A stretch of DNA of 64,000 bases from Pseudomonadota bacterium (GCA_027623555.1 JAQBSZ010000015.1:1-64000), one strand, 5' to 3'; numbered from the stretch's first letter, positions 26,391 to 36,440 are shown. The notes: a model not told the origin generated them from the sequence alone. Translations and numbers: made by a program.

Positions 26391-27689
26391 TTAATCCCAG
26401 GAAAGCGCGCCACCTGTTTGATACTCAATAACCCGGGTTTCGAAGAAGTTTTTCTCTTTGCGCAGATCCATGATTTCCGACATCCATGGGAAGGGATTGG
26501 CTACTCCCTTGAATTGATCAGGCAATCCAATCTGTACCAGACGACGATTTGCGATGAATTTCAGATACTCTTCCATCATCGCGGCATTCATACCCAATAC
26601 ACCGCGCGGCATTGTGTCTCTGGCATACTCGATTTCTAGTTGGGTGGCTTGCAGAATCATCTGGGTGGCATGTTCCTTCATCTCGTTATTCCATAGATGG
26701 GGATTCTCGAACTTGATCTGGTTGATCATGTCGATGCCGAAATTCAGGTGCATGGACTCATCGCGCAAAATGTACTGAAACTGTTCCGAGGTGCCGGTCA
26801 TCTTGTTACGCCGACCCATCGACAGGATTTGGGTAAAGCCGCAGTAGAAGAAGATTCCCTCCAGGCAACAGTAGAAAGCGATCAGGTTCTTGAGAAGATC
26901 CTGGTCTGTCTCCACAGTGCCAGTCTTGAAATTCGGGTCACTCAGGGCATGGGTGTATTTCAGTCCCCAGGATGCTTTCTTGGCTACCGACGGGATCTCG
27001 TGGTACATGTTAAAAATCTCGCCCTCATCCATGGCCAGGGACTCGATGCAGTACTGATAAGCATGCGTGTGAATGGCTTCCTCGAAAGCCTGGCGCAGGA
27101 TGTACTGCCGGCATTCCGGGTTGGTGATCAATCTGTAGATCGCCAGTACCAGGTTATTCGCCACCAGGGAGTCGGCCGTCGAGAAGAAGCCAAGGTTACG
27201 CTTGACAATGAGTCGCTCGTCTTCGGTCAGGCCATTGGGATTTTTCCACAGCGCTATGTCAGCGTTCATGTTGACTTCCTGTGGCATCCAGTGATTCGCG
27301 CAGCCATCGAGATACTTCTGCCAGGCCCAGTCGTACTTGAAAGGAACCAGCTGGTTCAGATCGGCACGGCAGTTAATCATCCGCTTGTCATCGACCGCAA
27401 CGCGCATCGAAGCGCCTTCCAGTTCAGCCAGTCCTTCCTCCGTGTCGAGCACCTCGAGTTCATCTATGGCGCGCTGCAAGGCGGCGTCGTTGTTCTTTAT
27501 ATCTGACTCATTCAGGCTGGCTTTATAGCCAGCCGCCCTTGCCGCGGTGGTTGCGGCAGTGGCAACGGGTGCGCTTTCTAGCGCTTTAATTTCGTCTTCC
27601 ACCGGCAGCGGCTCCAGCTTGGCTTCGGCCGCCTTGCTAACAGGAGCTGGTGCTTCCTCCTGATTGAATTCATCCCATGACAACATCAT
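26391..27689 (-). CDS. nrdB: class Ia ribonucleoside-diphosphate reductase subunit beta
   Basis: The 432-residue radical-generating subunit, holding the diiron-tyrosyl cofactor. The first ~80 residues are an Ala/Glu-rich extension. The R2 fold then shows the metal and radical signatures: the FFSTADSLV segment, [16 protein letters not shown] (second Glu/His pair), [17 protein letters not shown] and [16 protein letters not shown]. The C terminus ([18 protein letters not shown]) is the tail that docks into NrdA. It lies 186 bp downstream of nrdA. Confidence 0.96.
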   Translation of the reverse strand: MMLSWDEFNQEEAPAPVSKAAEAKLEPLPVEDEIKALESAPVATAATTAARAAGYKASLNESDIKNNDAALQRAIDELEVLDTEEGLAELEGASMRVAVDDKRMINCRADLNQLVPFKYDWAWQKYLDGCANHWMPQEVNMNADIALWKNPNGLTEDERLIVKRNLGFFSTADSLVANNLVLAIYRLITNPECRQYILRQAFEEAIHTHAYQYCIESLAMDEGEIFNMYHEIPSVAKKASWGLKYTHALSDPNFKTGTVETDQDLLKNLIAFYCCLEGIFFYCGFTQILSMGRRNKMTGTSEQFQYILRDESMHLNFGIDMINQIKFENPHLWNNEMKEHATQMILQATQLEIEYARDTMPRGVLGMNAAMMEEYLKFIANRRLVQIGLPDQFKGVANPFPWMSEIMDLRKEKNFFETRVIEYQTGGALSWD

Positions 27690-27875
27690 TACACCTCGAA
27701 TTTATACTTATCTCGTTTGCACTATTGATTGCTATTCTTGCTTTCTATTATTGCTGACTCTATTTAGTTATCTCGCACTGGCTTGATAACCTTTACACTA
27801 TTTTTTTTCAGCCTAACAGTCATTATTTGTCAGGCGATGACATCCCTGGCGTTTCGATAGCCATATACTGGCAGC

Positions 27876-30725
27876 CTATTGACAGGCCTCACAATCCGGA
27901 TCGTCAATCGAGCAGGCCAGTGGTACGCTCGCTACACCACTGGATACCTTGTTCAGTGTGTTATCGGAAATGGTCGATTTCTCTGTGGTGGTGGCGGCCA
28001 GCGCACGTAAGTAATAGGTCGTCTTCAATCCACGCAACCAGGCCATGCGATACGTGATATCCAGTTTCTTGCCGCTAGCACCGGCGACATAGAGATTAAG
28101 AGACTGTGCCTGGTCGATCCATTTCTGACGGCGGCTGGCAGCGTCTACTAACCAGCGCGGTTCAATCTCAAATGAAGTGGCATAGATCTGCTTGATCTCT
28201 TGCGGCACCCGGTCAATCTTCTGCACACTGCCCTCGTAATATTTAAGATCGTTGGCCATGACCCCATCCCAGAGGTTCAGTTTTTTCAGGTCGTTGACCA
28301 GGTAGGGATTCACGACAGTGAATTCACCGGACAGGTTCGATTTCACGTACAGGTTTTGATAAGTGGGCTCTATGGATTGGGAGACGCCACTGATATTGGC
28401 AATGGTGGCAGTGGGCGCTATGGCCAATACATTGGAATTACGCATACCGGTTTTCTTGATGCGTTGCCTGAGACCATCCCAATCCAGGCGCTGATCCATA
28501 TTGACATCGAAGAACTCCTCGCCTCGCGCCTGTTGCAACAATTTCAAGGAGTCGATAGGCAGAATGCCCTGATCCCAGAGTGAGCCGGCATAGGATTCAT
28601 AACGGCCACGTTCCTCGGCCAGTTCGGTTGAGGCGTTGATGGCGAAGTAGCTGATCATCTCCATCGACACGTCGGCAAATACCATGGCCTGCTCAGAGGC
28701 ATAAGGAATCCGCTGCTCATGGAGGGCATCCTGGAAGCCCATGATACCCATGCCGATGGGACGGTGTTTCAGGTTGGAGTTTTTTGCCTGAGGCACGGAG
28801 TAGTAATTAATATCGATTACGTTATCCAGCATCCGCACGGCGGTGGTGATTGTGCGCTGCAGTTTTTCCTTATCAAGCCCATTTTCATCGGTGTGATTAA
28901 CCAGGTTTACCGAACCGAGGTTACAGACGGCAATCTCGTCCTGGCTGGTGTTGAGTGTGATTTCCGTACACAGGTTTGACGAATGAATAGTGCCAACGTG
29001 TTGTTGCGGAGACCTAACGTTACAGGCGTCCTTGAAGGTTATCCATGGATGCCCGGTCTCGAACAACATGGAGATCATCTTGCGCCACAGATCGGTCGCT
29101 TTCACTGTCTTGTAGGGCTTGATTTCGCCGGCGGCTGCCTTGCGCTCGAAGTCCTCATAAGCCGCCTCGAATGTCTGGCCATGCAGATCATGCAGTCCCG
29201 GCACGGTGTTCGGCGAGAACAGGGTCCAGGGCTGGTCATTGAAGACGCGTTTCATGAATAGATCAGGAATCCAGTTCGCCGTGTTCATATCATGGGCGCG
29301 ACGGCGATCATCACCGGTGTTCTTTCTAAGTTCGAGGAACTCCTCGATATCCAGGTGCCAGGTCTCCAGGTAAGAACAGACAGCGCCTTTGCGCTTGCCG
29401 CCCTGGTTGACAGCAACCGCGGTATCGTTGACCACCTTCAGAAAGGGCACCACACCCTGCGACTTGCCATTGGTTCCCTTGATGTGCGCACCCAGCGCCC
29501 TGACTGGTGTCCAGTCATTGCCTAGACCTCCGGCCCACTTGGAGAGCATGGCGTTGTCGCGGATTGCCGAGTAGATGCCAAACAGGTCATCGGGCACGGT
29601 AGTGAGAAAACAGGATGACAGCTGTGGGCGCAAGGTGCCGGAGTTGAAGAGCTGCGGAGTTGAGACCATGTAGTCAAAACTGGAGATCAGGTTATAGAAC
29701 TCGATGGCACGTTGTTCACGGTTGTCTTCTTCCGAGGCCAGTCCCATGGCGACGCGCATGAAGAATACCTGCGGTAGCTCGAAGCGAATTCCCTCGCTGT
29801 GAATGAAGTAACGGTCGTAAAGCGTCTGTAATCCCAGGTAGGTGAATTGCTGGTCACGTTCTGCTTTCATGGCTTCGCTCAGCACCGTGAGATCGAACTC
29901 GAGCAGGTGAGGAGATAACAGCCCCAACTCGACACCTTTCTCGATGTAAGGCTTGAGGGTTGCCGCATAGCGGTAGTGCATCTCAGACTGGGTAGCGGCA
30001 TTGGTAATGCCCAGAAAGCTCAAGGCTTCCGAGCGCAGCGTATCCATAAGCAACCTGGCGGTGACATAGGAATAATTGGGATCTTGTTCCACCATCGTGC
30101 GGGCGCACATGACCAGCGAGGTGCGCACGTCTTCCATCTTCACGCCAGGATAGAGATTTTTCAGTGTCTCCTTGTAGATTGTCTCAGCTGAGACATCTTC
30201 CAGACCCTCGCAGGCCTCGTTGATTACTGTCCGCAGCCGCACGGTATCCAGTGGACCCTGCTGGCCATCTTCGAAGGTAACGGTGATCTCCGAGTGCTCG
30301 GGTTGTTCCGCTTCCTGCTTTTGAGCGCGCAGTCGCGAGTGTTCGGCGCGATAGATCACATAGCTTCTGGCAATCTTGTGCTCACCAGTGCGCATCAGCG
30401 CCAGTTCTACCTGGTCCTGAATATCTTCAATATGAATGGTGCCGCCAGAAGGCATCCGGCGCTTGAAGATCTCGGTGATCTGGCCCCCTAACTGGGCGAC
30501 AGATTCATGGATTCGAGTTGAGGCTGCCGCATTACCACCTTCGACGGCCAGATAAGCCTTGGTAATGGCAACAGAAATCTTGGACTCATCATACCCCACC
30601 ACCGCACCATTTCTTTTGATAACGCGGAGTTGTCCCGGAGCGGTTGATACCACTGATACGGCGTCGTCATTTTCGGGGGTAGTGGTTCGTGGAGAGTCAC
30701 CTGTTGTTTGTACATCAGTCTGCAT
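27876..30725 (-). CDS. nrdA: class Ia ribonucleoside-diphosphate reductase subunit alpha
   Basis: The 949-residue catalytic subunit that reduces ribonucleoside diphosphates. It is longer than E. coli NrdA (761) and of the Pseudomonas-like size. The N-terminal ATP-cone (about 33-120, VIKRNGAVVGYDESKI) is followed by a second cone-like region (about 145-235). The catalytic barrel contains the LFNSGTLRPQLSSCFL segment, NLCTEI, the MGIMGFQDAL block and the PTATIANISGVSQSIEP loop. The C terminus ends with a redox-active type pair, CSIDDPDCEACQ. A 240-nt leader, a NrdR box and DnaA-like sites lie upstream. Confidence 0.96.
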   Translation of the reverse strand: MQTDVQTTGDSPRTTTPENDDAVSVVSTAPGQLRVIKRNGAVVGYDESKISVAITKAYLAVEGGNAAASTRIHESVAQLGGQITEIFKRRMPSGGTIHIEDIQDQVELALMRTGEHKIARSYVIYRAEHSRLRAQKQEAEQPEHSEITVTFEDGQQGPLDTVRLRTVINEACEGLEDVSAETIYKETLKNLYPGVKMEDVRTSLVMCARTMVEQDPNYSYVTARLLMDTLRSEALSFLGITNAATQSEMHYRYAATLKPYIEKGVELGLLSPHLLEFDLTVLSEAMKAERDQQFTYLGLQTLYDRYFIHSEGIRFELPQVFFMRVAMGLASEEDNREQRAIEFYNLISSFDYMVSTPQLFNSGTLRPQLSSCFLTTVPDDLFGIYSAIRDNAMLSKWAGGLGNDWTPVRALGAHIKGTNGKSQGVVPFLKVVNDTAVAVNQGGKRKGAVCSYLETWHLDIEEFLELRKNTGDDRRRAHDMNTANWIPDLFMKRVFNDQPWTLFSPNTVPGLHDLHGQTFEAAYEDFERKAAAGEIKPYKTVKATDLWRKMISMLFETGHPWITFKDACNVRSPQQHVGTIHSSNLCTEITLNTSQDEIAVCNLGSVNLVNHTDENGLDKEKLQRTITTAVRMLDNVIDINYYSVPQAKNSNLKHRPIGMGIMGFQDALHEQRIPYASEQAMVFADVSMEMISYFAINASTELAEERGRYESYAGSLWDQGILPIDSLKLLQQARGEEFFDVNMDQRLDWDGLRQRIKKTGMRNSNVLAIAPTATIANISGVSQSIEPTYQNLYVKSNLSGEFTVVNPYLVNDLKKLNLWDGVMANDLKYYEGSVQKIDRVPQEIKQIYATSFEIEPRWLVDAASRRQKWIDQAQSLNLYVAGASGKKLDITYRMAWLRGLKTTYYLRALAATTTEKSTISDNTLNKVSSGVASVPLACSIDDPDCEACQ

Positions 30726-30966
30726 TGATTACTCCGAGTGCTAACTACTCTGTGTTCTTGTTTGTTTTAGTTTTTACAGAATCCAGGTCCCTGGATTCCA
30801 CTGCTTGTCCTGCATCTACTCATTGCTGGCTACCCGGCGCCATATGCCTGGCTGCTTGCGCCTGGGTTGCCGCAGGTGTTTTACAGCGCGCCAAACCCGG
30901 TCTGGCGCAAACCGGCGACGAAATCTAATCCTTTCGAATCCGGCTGCCAGGCAGCGAATAAGCCAT

Positions 30967-30982
30967 ATACTATATATTGTGT
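30967..30982 (-). promoter_or_regulatory. NrdR box upstream of nrdA
   Basis: On the minus strand the 16-mer ACACAATATATAGTAT matches the NrdR-box consensus ACACWATATATWGTGT except for two of the last four positions. It is centred about 250 bp before the nrdA start. NrdR sites usually occur in pairs about three helical turns apart; I do not find a second one at that spacing. Confidence 0.6.
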
Positions 30983-31266
30983 TTTTGCGGCAGGACTTTA
31001 ATTGTTTTTTTAGATTAGGTCGAGAACACACGAAATCCCCATAAACAATTCAGAAAACGAGGTCTGAATCCCCAGTTTTTATCAAGCGCTTTTCTTGTTA
31101 TTAGCCTCGAGCCGTATCCCTATGTGCTCGATTTTTCGTTAAATTATTCTGCTTTCACCCACAAAGAGAAGCCCTCGATTTAAGCGCTGCTAATACAACA
31201 TATAGACAAGCATTAAATCACCGACACAAGATAATGCGCTTACAAGTCGATTGCAAGAGATTTTTG

Positions 31267-31297
31267 TGTGGGTTATTTGTGGACAAATTGTGAATAG
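31267..31297 (-). promoter_or_regulatory. cluster of three DnaA-box-like sites
   Basis: Within 31 bp, three 9-mers on the minus strand resemble the DnaA consensus TTATNCACA: TTGTCCACA (31278-31286, one mismatch), CTATTCACA (31289-31297, one mismatch) and a two-mismatch copy, TAACCCACA (about 31267-31275). E. coli nrdAB is known to be controlled by DnaA sites upstream of its promoter, so a similar role is plausible. Confidence 0.4.
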
Positions 31298-31426
31298 CTT
31301 GTTGTTGTTACAGGGAAAATTCGATTTGGAACAATTGTTGGATTGTTGCTCAATAGCGGAGCAGAAATCGCTCAAAAAATGTGCAATACAGGGGCCCGGA
31401 ATTGGGCTATTTGGCCAGGTGATCAG

Positions 31427-31444
31427 ACCACAAGATGTTGTGGT
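31427..31444 (-). terminator. hairpin downstream of argF
   Basis: A perfect 7-bp stem (ACCACAA/TTGTGGT) with a 4-nt GATG loop, extendable with gaps, sits about 50 bp beyond the argF stop. There is no T-tract on the minus strand, so it may be a rho-assisted or processing structure. Confidence 0.3.
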
Positions 31445-31492
31445 TGGTCAGCGCTGGATTTATCCTGAAAAGGCCACAAGATGCCCGGGATA

Positions 31493-32389
31493 TTAGCTGG
31501 AAAGAAGCGTCTCCAGGAGCGCTTTCTGCGAGTGCATGCGATTCTCAGCCTCCTCCCAGATCACCGCATCGGCCGCATCGATAAGCTCGGCACTGACTTC
31601 TTCGCCGCGGTGTGCTGGCAGACAATGCATGAACAGTGCGTTGTCCGCCGCGAGTGACATCAGCTGGGTTGTCACTTGATAAGCGGCAAAGCTCTGGCGG
31701 CGTTTTGCCTGCTCGTCTTCCTGCCCCATGGACGCCCACACGTCGGTCACTACCAGGTCTACATCCTTCACCGCAGCATCCGGTGCTCTCATTACGGTGA
31801 CTCGACTGCTGTTTTTCGCCACCAGCTCCGAATTCGGTGCAAAATCGGCAGGGCAGGCGATGAGTAATTCAAAGTCAAACACGGTGGCGGCGTTGATGTA
31901 GGACTGGCACATGTTATTGCCATCTCCGACCCAGGCGACTCGTCGTCCGGCGATGCTGCCGCGATGCTCACTGAACGTCTGCATGTCTGCCAGCAGCTGG
32001 CACGGGTGGAAGTCATCGCTGAGCGCATTGATGACCGGTACTTTTGAGTAGCTGGCAAACTGTTCGAGCTTGGCGTGCTCAAAGGTGCGTATGGCCAGGC
32101 AATCGACCATGCGGGACAGTACCCGGGCCGTATCCGCAATAGGCTCGCCGCGACCCAACTGGGAATCCTTCGCGGCCAGAAACAGCGATGCGCCGTCCAG
32201 TTGCGTCATCGCCACTTCGAACGCGACCCGGGTACGCGTGGAGGATTTCTCGAAGATCAAACCCAGTGTCTTGCGCGCTTGACTCCTTGCCAGGGCAGGG
32301 TCGCGTTTCAATTCACTGGCACGCGCAACAATACCCAGTACATCTGCCCTGGGTAAGTCCAGTAAAGTCAAGAAATGTGGCACGCTCAT
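31493..32389 (-). CDS. argF: ornithine carbamoyltransferase
   Basis: Forms citrulline from ornithine and carbamoyl phosphate in arginine synthesis. The 298-residue chain carries the carbamoyl-phosphate loop EKSSTRTR (47-54), FHPCQLLAD (127-135, catalytic region) and MHCLPAHRGEEV near 250. I placed the start at ATG 32389 (MSVPHFLTLLDL), where family similarity begins; the frame is open upstream but offers only a TTG and an unconserved leader. A terminator-like hairpin lies ~85 bp upstream of this start on the same strand. Confidence 0.95.
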   Translation of the reverse strand: MSVPHFLTLLDLPRADVLGIVARASELKRDPALARSQARKTLGLIFEKSSTRTRVAFEVAMTQLDGASLFLAAKDSQLGRGEPIADTARVLSRMVDCLAIRTFEHAKLEQFASYSKVPVINALSDDFHPCQLLADMQTFSEHRGSIAGRRVAWVGDGNNMCQSYINAATVFDFELLIACPADFAPNSELVAKNSSRVTVMRAPDAAVKDVDLVVTDVWASMGQEDEQAKRRQSFAAYQVTTQLMSLAADNALFMHCLPAHRGEEVSAELIDAADAVIWEEAENRMHSQKALLETLLSS

Positions 32390-32468
32390 CGCCGTCTCTG
32401 TTCTTGCAAATTCGCTGCGCCAAGTCTTAAAAAGGTAAGCCTTAACAAGCAAAATAGGTTCAGAAAGC

Positions 32469-32491
32469 AAAAAGGGCAGCTTGCGCTACCC
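32469..32491 (-). terminator. terminator-like hairpin in the argF leader (possible attenuator)
   Basis: On the minus strand a 7-bp stem with one mismatch (32491-32485 with 32480-32474), closed by a 4-nt loop, is followed immediately by five T residues (32473-32469), the layout of a rho-independent terminator. It lies upstream of argF, with no minus-strand gene before it (the next gene is divergent), so it would act on the argF transcript itself. Confidence 0.5.
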
Positions 32492-32603
32492 AGTTAAGGT
32501 CGCCATTTTAGCCAGTTCTCAGTGCCGGAGCAATTTTGTTCGCTAATTGTGTTTGCGCTGACCTTTCGCTAGGCTTCGCCAGGCAATGCACCCAATAAAG
32601 ACC

Positions 32604-34157
32604 ATGAATGCCATTGAATTAAAGCTGTTCTCCAGCCGCGTGGCAGCGATTTGCGACGAAATGGGCCTGGTTCTGAGGCGGGCGGCATTTTCGCCCAATA
32701 TCAAGGACCGGCTCGATTTCTCCTGTGCGCTGTTCGGGGCCAATGGTGAGCTGTTTGCCCAGGCCGATCATATGCCGGTGCATCTGGGTAGCATGGCGTT
32801 CGCCATGGGAGCGCTTGTCAAAGACCGGGATTGGCTGCCTGGCGATATGCTGGTATTAAACGATCCCTTCCTCGGGGGCACCCATTTGCCCGATGTGACG
32901 CTGATTGCACCAGTTTTCGAGCAAGCCGGCGGAGATCTGCTCGGCTTTGTGGCTAACCGGGCTCACCATGCCAATATTGGTTGCGAGACACCGGGATCGA
33001 TGCCGGTATCAAGGTCGCTTGAAGAAGAGGGCATAATCATTCCACCAACCCTGCTGGTACGGGGGGGCAAACTACAACCGGGTACCAAGCACCTGCCGGA
33101 CGTTATTAACGGAGAGCTAACTGGCGACTTCGCGGCCCAGGCAGGGGCCAACCAGGTCGGTGTGATGCGCCTGCAACAACTCGTGGCAAAGATGGGACGG
33201 CAGGACTATACACAGGGTATGCAGCAACTCAACGACTATGCTGAGCGTATCGCAATCAATACGATTGCTGCATTGCGGCCGGGTGAGTATGAATTCCGGG
33301 ATTACCTCGACGATGATGGCTGTGGCACCAGCAATATCAAATTAACGGTAGTTATGACCATCAAAGCCGAGTCGGTTGAGCTGGACTTGACAGACTCAGC
33401 GGCAATGGTTGCGGGCAATCTTAATTGCCCTGAATCGGTGGTAGCCGCCGCGGCCTACTATTGTTTTCGCTGTCTGATGCCGAATGAGGCTCCTGCCTGC
33501 GAGGGCTTGTTTCGCAGTATTCATATCAAGACCCGGGCTGGCTCAATCGTCAATGCGCAACGACCTGCCGCCGTTGCAGCGGGCAACGTGGAGACCTCTA
33601 CAAGGTTGGTGGACCTGGTGTTCGGCGCCCTGGCGCAGGCCGTGCCCGAGCGAATTCCTGCCGCCAGTCAGGGCACCATGAACAATGTCGCCATGGGTTA
33701 TATCGATGCCGAGGCAGGAACGCGCTGGGATTACTATGAAACAGTAGCGGGTGGACTCGGTGCCGGACCCAGGTATCCCGGACTCAATTCTGTGCACAGT
33801 CATATGACGAATACCCTGAATACACCAATTGAGAGCCTGGAAATGCATTACCCGCTAAGGGTTCGTCGATATGCCGTGCGCAAGGGCAGTGGGGGTGAGG
33901 GAGAACACCGCGGTGGCGACGGTATCATCCGTGAATACGAATTTCTGCAGCCTGCCCAACTCAGTCTTCTGAGTGAGCGGCGCGTGTTTGCACCATGGGG
34001 TTTGCAGGGCGGCAGTGCCGGTGCAACCGGAGTGAACTTGATTAATGGACAACGACTGCCTGGCAAATGCACGCTGGACGTAGTGGTCGGCGATCGACTC
34101 ACGATCTGTTCACCGGGTGGTGGAGGCTGGGGATCGCCCTTAGGGAACGATAATTAA
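32604..34157 (+). CDS. hydantoinase B/oxoprolinase family protein
   Basis: A 517-residue HyuB-type subunit. Enzymes of this family open hydantoin or 5-oxoproline rings in an ATP-dependent complex with HyuA. Signatures: DEMGLVLRRAAFSPNIKDRLDFSCALF near the N terminus, HLGSM, DPFLGGTHLPDVTL (about 87-100), NRAHHANIGCETPGSMP, GNVETSTRLVDLVFGALAQA and C-terminal GGGGWG. HyuA is absent on both sides, which is unusual. The start could be the ATG 18 bases upstream; neither has a good ribosome site. Substrate unknown. Confidence 0.88.
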   Translation: MNAIELKLFSSRVAAICDEMGLVLRRAAFSPNIKDRLDFSCALFGANGELFAQADHMPVHLGSMAFAMGALVKDRDWLPGDMLVLNDPFLGGTHLPDVTLIAPVFEQAGGDLLGFVANRAHHANIGCETPGSMPVSRSLEEEGIIIPPTLLVRGGKLQPGTKHLPDVINGELTGDFAAQAGANQVGVMRLQQLVAKMGRQDYTQGMQQLNDYAERIAINTIAALRPGEYEFRDYLDDDGCGTSNIKLTVVMTIKAESVELDLTDSAAMVAGNLNCPESVVAAAAYYCFRCLMPNEAPACEGLFRSIHIKTRAGSIVNAQRPAAVAAGNVETSTRLVDLVFGALAQAVPERIPAASQGTMNNVAMGYIDAEAGTRWDYYETVAGGLGAGPRYPGLNSVHSHMTNTLNTPIESLEMHYPLRVRRYAVRKGSGGEGEHRGGDGIIREYEFLQPAQLSLLSERRVFAPWGLQGGSAGATGVNLINGQRLPGKCTLDVVVGDRLTICSPGGGGWGSPLGNDN

Positions 34158-34313
34158 CTCAAACCCATCGCAACTCAGTCAGCGACGCCGTTAAGCGTGT
34201 TCGTCGATAGCAACGAATCTTCCGCAGGGCTGAGATCTGTCACTGGCAAGCCCTAAACCATCCGTGTAAAATTGCCCACTCCCTGTTGTTGAATACGAGT
34301 TATTGAGGCTGCC

Positions 34314-34673
34314 ATGAGTACCGAAAGTACCATCGAAGACACCATTAAAGATCAGATCGCCAGTAATACTATCCTGTTGTATATGAAGGGAAATCCTGAA
34401 CAGCCCCAGTGTGGATTTTCGGCGCAGGTGACCCAGGTCCTGATGGCCTGCGGGCAACGCTTTGCCTATGTGGATATTCTCAGCAATCCTGAGATTCGTT
34501 CGACATTGCCAAAAATCTCCAACTGGCCAACTTTTCCACAGCTTTATATTGCTGGTGAGTTAGTTGGTGGCTGCGACATTGTTACCGAGATGCATGAGAA
34601 GGGTGAACTGCAGCCAATGATTGAGGCCGCGGTCGGTGAGTCCAAGCCAGTCGAGAGCGAGGTCGAGGAATAA
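34314..34673 (+). CDS. grxD: monothiol glutaredoxin (Grx4/GrxD type)
   Basis: A 119-residue monothiol glutaredoxin with the active-site motif CGFS (C33), preceded by LLYMKGNPEQPQ and followed by WPTFPQLYIAGELVGGCDI. These proteins bind a bridging [2Fe-2S] cluster with glutathione or BolA and act in Fe-S delivery and iron sensing. The C terminus carries an acidic tail (ESKPVESEVEE) not usual in short family members. It is convergent with rnt. Confidence 0.95.
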   Translation: MSTESTIEDTIKDQIASNTILLYMKGNPEQPQCGFSAQVTQVLMACGQRFAYVDILSNPEIRSTLPKISNWPTFPQLYIAGELVGGCDIVTEMHEKGELQPMIEAAVGESKPVESEVEE

Positions 34674-34726
34674 CTGAGCCTGAAATTAAGGTGCCGGCTA
34701 TCTTCCAATACCCGGAACTCTGAACT

Positions 34727-35374
34727 CTAGCGGGGGGATGGCCATCCTCCCAGCTCTTTCCAACGATTCACAATGCCGCAGAAAAGCTCCGCCGTTTTCT
34801 GCGCGTCATATCGCGCCGAGTGCGCCTCATTGTCATCAAACTCAATATTCGCCGCCTCACAGGCGCGGGATAGCACGGTCTGCCCATAGGCCAGTCCGCT
34901 GAGGCTGGCTGTATCGAAAGAAGAGAAGGGGTGAAAGGGATTGCGCTTGAGCTTATGTCGATCACTGGCAGCATTGATGAAACCATGATCGAAATGCGCG
35001 TTGTGACCTACCAGGATTGCCCGCTTGCAAGCATGACTCTTCATGGCCTCGCGTACTAGCTTGAACATAGCCTGGAATACTTCGCGCTCGCCTCTGGCAA
35101 TACGCAGTGGGTGATAAGGATTGATGCCAGTAAATTTCAGTGCGGCTTCTTCTATGTTGGCGCCTTCAAACGGAATCACTCGATGAAAGTAAGTCTGGTC
35201 TATAGAGAGAAAACCGTTCTCGTCCATGGCAAGAATGACAGCGGCGATTTCCAGGATGGCGTCGGTGCTGGAATTGAACCCTCCAGTCTCGACATCAATC
35301 ACCACCGGCAGATAGGTTCGGAATCGATCGGCCAGCAGTGAGGTGGTCAGGGATTCGACGTCGTTTGCAGTCAT
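34727..35374 (-). CDS. rnt: ribonuclease T
   Basis: A 215-residue DEDDh 3'-5' exoribonuclease that trims tRNA and other stable RNA 3' ends. The exonuclease motifs are VIDVETGGFN (Asp and Glu, ~25-34), VGHNAHFDHGFIN (near 122-134) and AHSARYDAQKTAELF (His and Asp, near 184-198). It starts 22 bp after the pyrC stop, suggesting an operon pyrC-rnt. Length matches the family. Confidence 0.95.
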   Translation of the reverse strand: MTANDVESLTTSLLADRFRTYLPVVIDVETGGFNSSTDAILEIAAVILAMDENGFLSIDQTYFHRVIPFEGANIEEAALKFTGINPYHPLRIARGEREVFQAMFKLVREAMKSHACKRAILVGHNAHFDHGFINAASDRHKLKRNPFHPFSSFDTASLSGLAYGQTVLSRACEAANIEFDDNEAHSARYDAQKTAELFCGIVNRWKELGGWPSPR

Positions 35375-35396
35375 AGTGTTTTCATCAGAGGATCAG

Positions 35397-36440
35397 TCAC
35401 AGTTTTTCCAATTGCCAGACGATTGAATTGCCCGCTCTGATTGGAATTACTACATCGTCAGCAAAACCAAATTCGGCAGGCATCTGCCAGCCGTTGCGGC
35501 GCAGTGTTATCTTTGAGGAGTTGCGAGGCAGGCCGTAGTAATCAGCTCCATGGAAGCTGGCGAAGCCTTCAAGCTTGTCCAATGCCCCGTGGCTTTCGAA
35601 TACTTCGGCGTACAATTCGATAGCGGCTGGTGCCGAATAGATTCCAGCACAGCCACAGTCGGTTTCCTTGGTGGTTCTGCCATGTGGAGCAGAGTCTGTG
35701 CCGAGGAAGAACTTTGGATTGCCGCTTACCGCTGCCTTGGCCAGGGCGCGTTGGTGCGAGTCACGTTTTAACACCGGCAGGCAGTAAAAGTGTGGCCTGA
35801 CCCCTCCTGCCAATAAGTCATTCCTGTTATAGAGCAGGTGGTGCACGGTTATAGTTGCTGCCACATTGTCAGGTTGATGCAACACGAACTCTACGGCGTG
35901 GCTGGTGGTAATGTGTTCGAATACCAGTCTCAGTGTTGGATAGCGACTCAGCAGCTTCGTTAGCACTGAGTCAATAAATTGTTGTTCGCGGTCGAAGATG
36001 TCGACCCGGTCATCGGTAACTTCGCCGTGAACCAGTAGCGGCAGGCCGAGCTCGGCCATTCTCTCTAAAACAGGGTAAACCCTGCTGATATCGGTGACGC
36101 CGTTCTCGGCGTTGGTGGTAGCGCCAGCCGGGTAGTACTTCACAGCAACGACAGCATCTACAGCAGAGGCCTTGTCAATCTCATCCCGGGAGAGAGTGTC
36201 GGTGAGATACAGTGTCATCAGCGGCTGAAATTTGTTCGCCGGGGGGACACAGCTCAGAATTCTCTCCCGGTAGGCCAGGGCTTCGGCAACGGTGGTGACC
36301 GGCGGTTGCAGGTTTGGCATGACGATAGCGCGTGAGAAAGCCCTGGCGGTGTGGGGTACCGTAGTTCGTAATGCCTCACCATCACGCAAATGCAAATGCC
36401 AGTCATCAGGCTTGGTGAGGCTTAGTAAATCAGAAGTCAT
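35397..36440 (-). CDS. pyrC: dihydroorotase
   Basis: Cyclises N-carbamoyl-aspartate to dihydroorotate, step 3 of pyrimidine synthesis. A 347-residue class II enzyme: zinc ligands in WHLHLRDG (14-21), the carboxylated lysine in [12 protein letters not shown] (near 99), [29 protein letters not shown] and the catalytic Asp in [10 protein letters not shown]. All metal ligands are present. Divergent from argG. Confidence 0.96.
   Translation of the reverse strand: MTSDLLSLTKPDDWHLHLRDGEALRTTVPHTARAFSRAIVMPNLQPPVTTVAEALAYRERILSCVPPANKFQPLMTLYLTDTLSRDEIDKASAVDAVVAVKYYPAGATTNAENGVTDISRVYPVLERMAELGLPLLVHGEVTDDRVDIFDREQQFIDSVLTKLLSRYPTLRLVFEHITTSHAVEFVLHQPDNVAATITVHHLLYNRNDLLAGGVRPHFYCLPVLKRDSHQRALAKAAVSGNPKFFLGTDSAPHGRTTKETDCGCAGIYSAPAAIELYAEVFESHGALDKLEGFASFHGADYYGLPRNSSKITLRRNGWQMPAEFGFADDVVIPIRAGNSIVWQLEKL

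Larger units (their letters stand above)
30726..31492. other. 767-bp intergenic region between nrdA and argF
   Basis: This AT-rich region holds the nrdA leader, a NrdR box (30967-30982), a group of DnaA-box-like sites (31267-31297) and, near the argF end, a 7-bp hairpin (31427-31433 with 31438-31444). I see no credible coding frame; all frames here lack ribosome sites or family resemblance. Confidence 0.6.

Noticed and set aside
26697-27506. Open frame of 269 codons antisense to nrdB
   Set aside because: Shadow frame of a strongly conserved gene; composition and lack of a start signal argue against coding.
27813-27837. Hairpin between nrdA and nrdB as a terminator
   Set aside because: On the gene strand it is followed by A residues, not T, so it cannot be a rho-independent terminator for nrdA.
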